A DNA stretch of 64,000 bases from Streptomyces rhizosphaerihabitans (GTDB taxonomy: Bacteria > Actinomycetota > Actinomycetes > Streptomycetales > Streptomycetaceae), in NCBI RefSeq assembly GCF_025399795.1, contig NZ_JAODTZ010000020.1, forward strand, positions 62,001 through 126,000, given 5' to 3'. The stretch's first letter is position 1, and each line of letters begins with the position of its first letter. Position numbers and translations under genes: made by a program. The notes under the pieces are model-generated. The model did no database searches. It was not told the DNA's origin and was given only the letters and a program-made list of their open reading frames with translations. Below are positions 54,733 to 62,547 of this stretch, piece after piece.

Positions 54733-55162
54733 TCACCCCGCCGCACCGAACCAGGTCCGCAGCGGCTCGTCGAGGTCCTGGCTCGGAGCCGTCCAGCACA
54801 CATGCCCGTCAAGCCTGACCAGCACCGCCTCCACGCCGTCCCACGGCAGCGCTCCCACCAGCACCGCCTTGATCCGGTCCCGGTAGGACAGAACCGGCGC
54901 GAGATACTTCTCGTCGGTCATCAGCAGCACTCCCTGGCCCGTGTGGAACAGGTCGCTCGCCCAGCCGTCCTCGACCTCGAGACTCGACCAGCTCGTACTC
55001 GTCGCCGTAGAACAGGCGGAAACGGCGGGCCACTTCCTCGGTCGTGACGTCGGCCAGCTCGATGTCCCCGCCGGAATACACGAACCGGGCCAGGCCCGGC
55101 TCGCCGATCGGTACGACGCTGGCGAAGCTCCCGTCCGGCCGACTCCTCCGGGCCTGGCCCAT
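54733..55162 (-). pseudogene. unrecognised gene, frameshifted
   Basis: From about 55162 the minus strand reads DGSFASVVPIGEPGLARFVY, ELADVTTEEVARRFRLFYGDEYELVES, then shifts near 54985 and continues LEVEDGWASDLFHTGQGVLL, LSYRDRIKAVLVGALPW and DEPLRTWFGAAG to 54733. Both halves are clearly coding-like, with Asp/Glu/Val-rich helices, and together give about 140 residues. I do not recognise the family. Confidence 0.55.
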
Positions 55163-55211
55163 CGACGTCCATCCGGTCGGCGGCTGCGCCGTACCGGCGC
55201 CGAGCACGACA

Positions 55212-55412
55212 CTCGTACTCGCGAAGCAGGTCCTCGATACGCCGGTTGGCGACGTCCCGCCGTCCGTCGAGACACTTCGCATAGCGGGTCAACAGGACCT
55301 CGACGCTGTTGCCGGCGCGCTCGGCCACCTCGGTAGGGTCGACGCCCGCGTTGAGCCACGTCGACAGCGCCGAGTGACGAAGATCGTACGGGCGACTCGC
55401 GAGCGGCGACAT
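55212..55412 (-). pseudogene. C-terminal fragment of a tyrosine recombinase (integrase)
   Basis: RPYDLRHSALSTWLNAGVDP holds the R-x-x-H box, followed by AERAGNSVEVLLTRYAKCLDG with the catalytic Tyr and RRDVANRRIEDLLREYE. The N-terminal two thirds with the first Arg and Lys are absent. It lies directly upstream of the broken unknown gene, near the 27-bp repeats. Confidence 0.8.
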
Positions 55413-55442
55413 CGCGACAGCCGGTGGAAGGGCGCACGGGGT

Positions 55443-55862
55443 GGTCCGCGGACACGCTCACGGGCCGGACGGCCGCCGCCGCTGGTGCGCGGCGGCGGCC
55501 GTGGTCGCAAGGACGCGAGGCCCCCCCGGGCCATCGTGTTCTCACGCACTGCCCTCCGTGGCGGCGGGGTTGCGGGAGCACCCCGAGTGGAAAACGCCGG
55601 GAGGACGGAAGCTGGAGCCGCGTTCTCCGACGATGCGGCTCCGGCCGGCCTCGATTGCGACTCGGGGGCTGGGAGCCTGGGGAGGGGACTTGCCGGTTCC
55701 GTCGATACCCGAACCGAAGTCCCGCCTGCCCTGTTGGGAGCCTAGAGCAGTTGCAGGACGAGCGGAACAGGGCGTGACGTACGCGTTCTCGCCTCGCGGC
55801 GGCTTCGGCACCTGGCAGGCACGGCTGGCAGAGGGTGTGCGCACGCCCGGAGACCGCGTCGG
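55443..55862. other. intergenic stretch with strong hairpin
   Basis: Perfect 12-bp-stem hairpin at 55471-55500 (arms GGCCGCCGCCGC, loop TGGTGC). Nothing else is supported. Confidence 0.5.
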
Positions 55863-56108
55863 TCACCCGCGGCGTCCGCGGTCCCGCCGGTCCTCGCGAT
55901 TCCAGCGCGCTCGGTGCTGACGGCTGTAGCGGCGGTCCCAGCGGTCCTGACGGTCCCGGTAGTCCTGGTACTCAGCGAAGTCCGACCCGCCACCACGGCC
56001 GTAGCGGGTGGCTCCGAAGGCCAACACAGCCGCGGCGACCCACCAGATGGGGTTCAGGAAGCCGAAGCCGAACAGGACCACGATCAGGACGAGAAGCAGA
56101 ACGAACAC
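55863..56108 (-). CDS. small membrane protein with strongly basic tail
   Basis: 81 residues from the GTG at 56108 (GGGAGG upstream). Two hydrophobic stretches (FVLLLVLIVVLFGFGFLNP; WWVAAAVLAFGATRYG), then a tail of Arg/Asp/Gln/Tyr repeats (DYRDRQDRWDRRYSRQHR). This type is common in Streptomyces stress-gene neighbourhoods and of unknown role. Confidence 0.7.
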   Translation of the reverse strand: MFVLLLVLIVVLFGFGFLNPIWWVAAAVLAFGATRYGRGGGSDFAEYQDYRDRQDRWDRRYSRQHRARWNREDRRDRGRRG

Positions 56109-56658
56109 AGTGGTCCTCCCAGAGAGCGGAACACAGCATCGGTACCGGGGACTGGGGCCTTACCCACAGCGTAGTCCTGCCTGAAAACTGCCGATAGCGC
56201 GCGACACATCGTCTACTGCCGCACGTCGATGGCCACTTGACACCCGTCGAGGAAATACGGGCAGGGCTCGCGTACGATCCGCCGCCCCTGCCCCCGGCAC
56301 AGCGACCCCGACGCGGCCTGGTGGAAGGAGCATGTACTGCCGCCGACCGAGCCGACGGACACCCTCACCGAGGGCGCCTCCACCCCAGCTGCCCCAGGCC
56401 TGCCCCTGGAACTCCCCTATACCGACGTCGTGTTGACACTGGAAGGCGCCGGGCGTTGACTGACAGCACGCGACGTAGGGGCATGCCAATCCGGATCATT
56501 CGGGCGACGCATTTCCTCCTTCCCGCTCCGCCCTGCCCCCGCGGAATCACGAGTCTTCCCGCGATCCGGAGGTCCGGCGATGCCGCGGATTCCTCTCCTT
56601 CCGCCGATCCGTACCGACCGCGGTCGCAGGTAGTCCACCTTCAACGACGAGGCCGACC
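56109..56658. other. gap with possible gene remnant
   Basis: A plus frame from about 56253 to the stop at 56459 reads DPDAAWWKEHVLPPTEPTDT and ELPYTDVVLTLEGAGR; this looks coding but has no start and no known family. Confidence 0.3.
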
Positions 56659-56832
56659 ATGAGTGTTGGACGAACCGTCAAGAACAGGTCGCAGGAAATC
56701 AAGGGCCGGATCACCGAAGCGTTGGGCCGGGCCACCCGCAACGGGAAACTGGAACGGCGGGGCAAGGTCGAACGGATCTCCGGCAATCTGAGGCAGGCGG
56801 GTGAGAAGGCGAGGCAGGCCTTCAAGCGGTGA
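56659..56832 (+). CDS. CsbD-like stress protein
   Basis: 57 residues, a single CsbD repeat: QEIKGRITEALGRATRNG, then GKVERISGNLRQAGEKARQAF. Highly charged and helical. CsbD proteins are general-stress-induced. Length and pattern are normal for the family. There is no strong ribosome-binding site immediately upstream (ACGAGGCCGACC). Confidence 0.75.
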   Translation: MSVGRTVKNRSQEIKGRITEALGRATRNGKLERRGKVERISGNLRQAGEKARQAFKR

Positions 56833-56916
56833 ACGCAAATACCGCGGGCGGTTCCCCCGTCGTACGAACACGGTCTCGTCGGCATCGACGCGGAATTCGC
56901 CAGGAGGACTGAGGGA

Positions 56917-57102
56917 ATGGCAGCCGTGTTCATTGTCGTGATCACCACCTTGATCGTCCTCGCGACGACGGCCGTACTCGTGGGACGTGGACCGGTCCGG
57001 TACAGCGGCGGCCCGAGCCTGCGCTTCGGACCCTCGTACGACCCTGCCCTCACCCATGACGAAGACCCCGGCGTGGCTGATCCGAGACCCGGCCGGCATT
57101 GA
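56917..57102 (+). CDS. small single-TM protein
   Basis: 61 residues; AGGAGG lies upstream of the ATG. One membrane segment (AAVFIVVITTLIVLATTAVLV), then a Gly/Pro-rich polar tail. Unknown role, in a group of similar small stress-type genes. Confidence 0.6.
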   Translation: MAAVFIVVITTLIVLATTAVLVGRGPVRYSGGPSLRFGPSYDPALTHDEDPGVADPRPGRH

Positions 57103-57384
57103 AGCCGTACGGCTCCCTCCGAAAAGATCACCGATGCGCGTCCGACCGCCTCAGCCCAGGCGGCAGAGGCTCCGAAATCGGCCCATGGCGACCAAAGGCG
57201 CAGGTATGTCAACACGCATGTGTGCGTATCGACGTCATCCTGGACCGAAGGCGGTGATCGCCGTGGCCGCCACCGCCGCGTTCCGGGCGCCGCGAGGCCG
57301 GCCGGGAAGACGTCCCAAAGCCACAGACCGCAGTACCGTTGGTTTTGGGTTGGTTCACTCTCACGTGCAACCGCCCGGAAGGGC
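57103..57384. other. intergenic stretch before a terminator-like hairpin
   Basis: No supported gene; a 6-bp hairpin (CCGCCC/GGGCGG) lies at 57371-57386. Confidence 0.4.
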
Positions 57385-57410
57385 GGCTCCGGCGTGTTTG
57401 CGCCGGAGCC
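57385..57410. terminator. hairpin terminator
   Basis: Perfect 10-bp arms (57385-57394, 57401-57410; GGCTCCGGCG) and loop TGTTTG. Confidence 0.7.
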
Positions 57411-57418
57411 GTTGACTC

Positions 57419-57562
57419 ATGCCTCGTGAGGATGCCGCGCCTGGAAGGGATGGGGCCACGGACGACATCCTGCCCGCCGAACAGGAGAAGGGGATCTTCC
57501 AGCACTACGGCATGACCTACCAGCCAGGTGTGAACGGCGAACGCCAACTCGCGCGACGCTGA
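57419..57562 (+). CDS. possible 47-residue protein
   Basis: Reads MPREDAAPGRDGATDDILPA, then EQEKGIFQHYGMTYQPGVNG and ERQLARR. Codon use is coding-like, but the only ribosome-binding candidate (GGAG at 57405-57408) lies inside the hairpin just upstream. It may be a real small gene under structural control or a fragment. Confidence 0.4.
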   Translation: MPREDAAPGRDGATDDILPAEQEKGIFQHYGMTYQPGVNGERQLARR

Positions 57563-57642
57563 GCGACGCTGAGCGACGGCACCCTGTCCCACCCGGACCG
57601 GTCCGATCCGATCCGATCCTTGCCAAAGAAGGCGTTCAGACG

Positions 57643-57987
57643 ATGGTGCTCTTCCTTCTCCTCGTCCTCGCTGCCGTCATCCTGGGAATCATCGGCGTCA
57701 CAGCGCAGGGCCTGGGATATCTGCTGGTCATCGGCGTCGTGCTTCTCATGGCCGATGCCGCCATCGCATACGCCCGATGGTCCCGGAGCACCAGGTGTCG
57801 CCCCCATCCGCCGGCGGCGGGCGACGGGCGACCGCGCGTCCGGCACACCGTGGAACCCGCACCACGGGAACCGTCTGCCGGACTCCGGCCAGGCGCGCAC
57901 AGGCTCCTGCCGCTCTCCTGCACCTCCGGCCACGGGGCCCCTGATGATCCCACCCGAGACCGACGCCGTCTCCGGCCGCCCGGTTGA
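57643..57987 (+). CDS. small hydrophobic protein with long basic tail
   Basis: 114 residues. The first 50 form two membrane segments (VLFLLLVLAAVILGIIGVTA; GLGYLLVIGVVLLMADAAIAYA), as in the short hydrophobic proteins common in Streptomyces. The Arg/Pro-rich tail is unusual and may come from a lost stop or frameshift. Confidence 0.6.
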   Translation: MVLFLLLVLAAVILGIIGVTAQGLGYLLVIGVVLLMADAAIAYARWSRSTRCRPHPPAAGDGRPRVRHTVEPAPREPSAGLRPGAHRLLPLSCTSGHGAPDDPTRDRRRLRPPG

Positions 57988-58203
57988 TGACCACCGCCCC
58001 GGATCCGGGGGTGGGTGAACGGTGGGCTGCACAATGGGCGGTGTTCGGAACCGGTGCCTCGACAGGGCCCGTCCGACGTGCGTGGGAGTAACGTGGAGGC
58101 ATCGAGAGTACTTCGCACACCGGCCACCATGCCCGTGTCGTTCTCGGCGAGTGACGACACCGGGCCGCCACGTCAAGCGGCGGCCGGGAGACAGGTGCCC
58201 GCG

Positions 58204-58779
58204 ATGTCCGCGACCACCAACCACCCCCCGCTGCGGATCGCGCCCTTCAGGGCTCCGACCGCTCGTCTCGCACTGAAGACCGTCAGTACGTCCCGAGGCT
58301 CTCTCGACGGTGCCTGGTGGCCCCACTCCCGGGACCTGGCTCACGAACTCTCTGCTCTGGCCGACGTACTGGACCCACTGTCCGGACGGATCACCCGGAT
58401 CGCCGTCAACCCGACGTACTGGCCGGCCATCCCGAGCAGCGTGCCCGTCAACGGTCATCTGGTGAAGCTCCGTTGGTTCACAACGGAGCTGGACCCCCAC
58501 AAGATCCTGCTGCTCTCCCACACCACGGGCAGCTGGAACCTGCTGGTGGTACCGCCGGAGGCCGGGGCCGCGGCGGCCGGACGCCTGATGACCGCCGCGA
58601 GCGACGGCTCCGGCCCTCCGACGACCGCGAGCGCGCTCATCGCGGCGGAACACGCCCTCCATGGTGGTTCCGTGACTGACCGGGACCAGGATTCCGAGGA
58701 ACCCTGGGAGGAGGGCGATGACGCCTCCTCCTGCCGGACAGCCGGCGCCCGAACCAGCCTCCTGATCACGGCGAACTGA
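58204..58779 (+). CDS. DUF5994 family protein
   Basis: 191 residues from the ATG at 58204 (GGGAGA upstream; an in-frame ATG lies at 58129). Family markers: GSLDGAWWPHSRDLAHELSAL, VNPTYWPAIPSSVPVNGHLVKL and WNLLVVPPEAGAAAAGRLM. Unknown function; often in stress-gene neighbourhoods. Acidic C-terminal tail (DSEEPWEEGDD). A paralogue lies at 59222 on the other strand. Confidence 0.85.
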   Translation: MSATTNHPPLRIAPFRAPTARLALKTVSTSRGSLDGAWWPHSRDLAHELSALADVLDPLSGRITRIAVNPTYWPAIPSSVPVNGHLVKLRWFTTELDPHKILLLSHTTGSWNLLVVPPEAGAAAAGRLMTAASDGSGPPTTASALIAAEHALHGGSVTDRDQDSEEPWEEGDDASSCRTAGARTSLLITAN

Positions 58780-58784
58780 GCATC

Positions 58785-59024
58785 ATGGTCACCGCCGTCG
58801 CCTTCAGCTCCCTGCTGATCCTTACCGTTGTGGCCACCCGTGTGATCACTCGGCTCAGCGCACGGCGCGCGGAGAACAGCGATCTCCGCGCGTACGGCAG
58901 CCCACCGGCCGGGGGGAACATCCCGGAGGGGCCGAGCAGTAGCGGGACGCCGTCGCGGACTCCCATGTCGCGGCCTGCCACGGGGCTGCGGGGGCCGAAC
59001 ACCGCGACCGCCAGAGCTTTCTGA
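58785..59024 (+). CDS. possible small single-TM protein
   Basis: 79 residues with one hydrophobic stretch (VTAVAFSSLLILTVVATRVI), then a polar Gly/Pro/Ser/Arg tail. It lies 5 bp after the DUF5994 stop, so it may be cotranscribed, but no ribosome-binding site is visible. Confidence 0.4.
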   Translation: MVTAVAFSSLLILTVVATRVITRLSARRAENSDLRAYGSPPAGGNIPEGPSSSGTPSRTPMSRPATGLRGPNTATARAF

Positions 59025-59221
59025 GCCGCTTCGAACAGCATGTGCAACGCCCGGCCTTCGACACGGTGGTCGCCGACAACGGGCGTCCTGGTCGGCCGCC
59101 CAGGGGTTCCGAATCGCCCGTACCGGGGACTGGTGGTCGAGCTTTCGAGCAGAGAGGCTCCCGCGTCGGTCCGGACACGGACGAGCAGCCCGTGTGGCGC
59201 GGGCGCCTGGAGCCGGGGCTG

Positions 59222-59617
59222 TCAGCAGTCGCCGACCGCCGCAGCCGCCATCAGCGGCTCAGCGTCCGCCGCGTCGACCTCCGGCGGCACGACCAGCAGG
59301 TCTCTACGGCCCCGGCCCTGGCTGAGCAGACTGATGGTGTGTCGCCCGTGCGGCCCGGCCGACCTGCGCAGCAGTACGACGTGGTTGGCGACGAGCATGC
59401 GTCCGGGCGACATCGGCCACATCGCCGTATGGACCGTCACGGCGACGATCTGTCCCCACAGACGGGGCAACGTGCCGATCAGAAGCGGGAGTTCGCCGAG
59501 GAGATCGCGTGAGCGTGGCCACCATGCCCCGTCGATACGCCGGGGCAGGGCACTGTGCGGCGCCAGCCGCACGCGGGCGAGAGGCAGGGAGGACAGGGGT
59601 TCGAGGACAGTGGCCAT
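59222..59617 (-). CDS. second DUF5994 family protein
   Basis: 131 residues from the ATG at 59617 (CGGAG upstream). Shares RRIDGAWWPRSRDLLGELP and DLLVVPPEVDAADAEPLM with the paralogue at 58204 but lacks its acidic tail. It is convergent with that gene. Confidence 0.82.
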   Translation of the reverse strand: MATVLEPLSSLPLARVRLAPHSALPRRIDGAWWPRSRDLLGELPLLIGTLPRLWGQIVAVTVHTAMWPMSPGRMLVANHVVLLRRSAGPHGRHTISLLSQGRGRRDLLVVPPEVDAADAEPLMAAAAVGDC

Positions 59618-60903
59618 GGAAACTCCGGTCTGGGGGCACGTCTTCGGTGCACCGAGGCTCGCGCCGCGACCCGGCGGCGAGCGGGACGCCTCGGTCGAGC
59701 CGAGGGCCGGACAGGACTCCTTGAGCTCGTTGGCCTCGTTAGTCTCGGTGGCCTCGGTGGCCTCGGTGGCCTCGGTGCGAACCGTACGGCCGCGGACTGG
59801 GGCTGCCTTCGTACAGGGGCGGGCGGGCCCTCGATCGATGGCCCCGTTCCCGCTCTGCTCGTCGTCGACAAGGCGCGGGCGAAATATGCGCGCGGCAGAC
59901 ACTCCGCCTCGGAATGGGCGTCGGTTCCAGGGTCCGTGCGTCGGCCCGCACAGCGTGGCTGGAGCGGCCGGGTGACTCCGGCCGCCGCACAGCCGAGCGG
60001 AGGGCGGACGCTTACGGCCGTCATTAGGGCGGCACCTGCTCCGGGCGATGAGCCGCCCGGCGTCGTCCTGCGCCGGGGACGAGACCGGCCCGATCACCGG
60101 CGTACGACGTGCCCTCGGTTTCCCCACCGTACCCCGCCCGACGGAAAACGGGACTGCGGAGACCGCACGTCGTGCGGAACCGCCGCCCACGCCCCGCCCG
60201 TTGCGGCCTTCGCGATCCGCTCCGCCGATCCGAGACGGGCTCTCGACGCAGCCTTCGATGTCGTCGTCAACGGCGCGTCAACCGTGTCCGGGGCGGCCGG
60301 AGAAGCACAGCGCGACTGAGCCGCAGGTTGCTGCCGGCCGGGTCCTTCTCAAGCCTTCGTCACCCCTTTCGACCTGGACGTCCGGTGAAGCGGGCCGCGG
60401 CGATGTGACGCGACGGGCCCGGTTCGTCGAACGCGTCCGCGGAGCAAGGCACAAGCCTCCGGAGCCGGTCGGGGCCCGGAGGCTTCCTCGTCCCGCGCTC
60501 CGCCCATGGCCGCCTTGGCCGCTGCAGGAGGGCGGCGCAAACGTTCGTTGCCGAGACCGCGTCACCTGCCCGCGTGCCACCGCCGACGAAGCTGTAGGCG
60601 CTCGTTCCCCGGATCCGGCCCGCTCGGGACATGGGAGTCGCACCCGGACAGCTGGGGCGAGCGCGGCGGGCCGTGTCGGCGGACGTGCGCAGGGATCCCG
60701 GCGGCCGCGAGCTGCGCGGCACGGCGGGGTGACCGGCGTCCGGGTGACGCCGAGGCCCCAAGTGGAGCCCACGAGTGGTGGACGTCTCCCCGCCGACCCA
60801 GGCTGGCGGACGCAGTGCCCGCCCCGGCCATGCGGCGGCGGGTGGAACCACGCCCCGGCCGTCCCGGTCGAGACGGCCGGGGCCGTCAGAGAGACGGGAT
60901 CAC
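59618..60903. other. 1.3-kb gene-poor stretch
   Basis: No gene is supported on either strand despite several long overlapping frames. It holds a tandem 9-bp repeat (CCTCGGTGG, about 59745-59785) and a hairpin at 60453-60485. A short coding-like tail (RRALDAAFDVVVNGASTVSG) ends at 60319 without a recognisable start. Confidence 0.5.
60453..60485. terminator. hairpin terminator in the gene-poor stretch
   Basis: Perfect 10-bp arms AAGCCTCCGG/CCGGAGGCTT with a 13-base loop, suggesting that a transcript from the left ends here. Confidence 0.65.
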
Positions 60904-62547
60904 ATGAGGGAACAGGACATCGGTCCATGTTGCCTGCCGTCCGTTCGCGGGAGTGGCAGGACCCTACGAAGGAGGGCGCACCACCGGTACACACGGCGAC
61001 GTTCACGGAGCGCGCGCACCACGATGGCGCTCGTCGCAACCGCTCTGGTCTTCCTGGGAGCGGCCGGTACGGCACCGGCCGGTGCCGTGTCATCACCCGC
61101 CGGCGAGCCCCGGTCGAAACCCCCGGCGCGATTCGTGCCCGGTCCTTGCCCGAAGACGCCCGAGCCGGTCCCCGGGCGATGCGGGGTCCTTGAGGTGCCC
61201 GAGAACCGCGCCCACCCGGCAGGGCGGACCATCCGGCTGGCCGTCGCGATCATTCCGGCCGCGTCGGCGACACCGGCGAAGGACCCGGTGGTGTTCATGA
61301 CCGGGGGTCCCGGAGGCGACGCGATCGAGGAGATTCCTTTCCTGATCGGCGCCGGTGTGAACCGGGACCGCGATCTCATCGTCATGGCCCAGCGCGGAAC
61401 GCTGCATGCGCAGCCGAACCTCGCCTGCCCGGAGATCGACCGGTTCTACGCGGACGCCGTGGGGCTGCGCTACGACGCGCCGTCGACCGGACGTCTCCTG
61501 GTGCGCGCGACGAAGGAGTGCCGGGACCGTCTGACGGCCGGCGGAGTCGAGCTGAGTGCCTACAACACCACCGAGAACGCCGCCGACTTCGCCGATCTGC
61601 GCACGGCGCTGGGCATCCACCGGTGGGACGTCTACGGGTACTCCTACGGCACCGACCTGGCCCTCACCTTCCTGCGGCGGCACCCCCAGGGGATTCGTTC
61701 GGTGGCGATCGACTCCGTCGTACCTCCGCAGATCGTGAGCCTGCCGTGGACCTGGGACAGCGCCCGGGAAGGGATCGGCGCGATCTTCGCGGCGTGCGCG
61801 GCCCAGCCTCGCTGCGAGAGCCGCTACCCCGATCTCCCGCGCACGCTGACCCGGCAGGTCCGGCGGCTGGAGGCGCACCCCCTGGCAGTGACAGCGCAGC
61901 CGCCGGGTGGCGGAGACCCGGTGAAGGTCGTCCTCGACGGGGGCGCGCTGGTGAATCTGCTGGTCGCCAACGCCGTCCCCGCCGTCGACGTCCCCGCGGC
62001 CCTCGACGAACTCGCCCACCGAAACCCCGAGCGCTTCGCGCAGGCCCGCGCCGCCGGGGCGAATCCCGTCATCGGCGAGTTCGCCCACGGCCTGACCCAG
62101 TCGGTGGCCTGCAGCGAGTGGGTGCCCGGCCATCCGAGGTCCGACCTGCTGAAGGCGGGGCGCAGGGCGTTCCCCGGATGGCCGGACTCGGTCCTGGCCC
62201 AGGCACCCCAACTTCCCTTCGAGCACGACGTCTGCCGGGTCTGGAACGTCCCGGACCGCACCCCCGTCCAGCGGATCGCGACCGTCAGCAACGTGCCGAC
62301 GCTCATCCTCTCCGGGACCTTCGACGCGAAGACCGGAGCGCGCTGGGGGCCCTACACGGGCCGTACGCTGCCCCGCTCGACCGCCGTGCGGATTCCCGGC
62401 ATCGGCCACTGGGTGGTCCCCCAGTCGCCCTGCGCGGCAAGCGTCCTGGCCTCCTTCCTCACCCGTCCGGTCTCGCCCGACACCGCCTGCGTGGCGGGAC
62501 TCGCACCGAAACCGTTCACCATCACCCCCGCCCCGGAGAACTCATGA
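60904..62547 (+). CDS. secreted TAP-like alpha/beta hydrolase (tripeptidyl aminopeptidase family)
   Basis: 547 residues from the ATG at 60904; a start at 61024 would give only the hydrophobic part of the signal peptide. The n-region is Arg-rich, the h-region is ALVATALVFLGAAGTAPAGA. Catalytic serine in YGYSYGTDLALTF, Asp in SGTFDAKTGARW, His in GIGHWVVP; oxyanion region GGPGGDA. Members remove N-terminal peptides or hydrolyse esters outside the cell. Its TGA overlaps the ATG of the next paralogue (ATGA at 62544-62547). Confidence 0.88.
   Translation: MREQDIGPCCLPSVRGSGRTLRRRAHHRYTRRRSRSARTTMALVATALVFLGAAGTAPAGAVSSPAGEPRSKPPARFVPGPCPKTPEPVPGRCGVLEVPENRAHPAGRTIRLAVAIIPAASATPAKDPVVFMTGGPGGDAIEEIPFLIGAGVNRDRDLIVMAQRGTLHAQPNLACPEIDRFYADAVGLRYDAPSTGRLLVRATKECRDRLTAGGVELSAYNTTENAADFADLRTALGIHRWDVYGYSYGTDLALTFLRRHPQGIRSVAIDSVVPPQIVSLPWTWDSAREGIGAIFAACAAQPRCESRYPDLPRTLTRQVRRLEAHPLAVTAQPPGGGDPVKVVLDGGALVNLLVANAVPAVDVPAALDELAHRNPERFAQARAAGANPVIGEFAHGLTQSVACSEWVPGHPRSDLLKAGRRAFPGWPDSVLAQAPQLPFEHDVCRVWNVPDRTPVQRIATVSNVPTLILSGTFDAKTGARWGPYTGRTLPRSTAVRIPGIGHWVVPQSPCAASVLASFLTRPVSPDTACVAGLAPKPFTITPAPENS

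Noticed and set aside
59745..59785. CCTCGGTGG tandem repeat as a regulatory array
   Set aside because: Too short and perfect to separate from simple slippage; no neighbouring gene uses it obviously.
59555..60319. 254-codon plus-strand frame in the gene-poor region
   Set aside because: Most of it is antisense to DUF5994 or low complexity; only the last 35 codons look coding.
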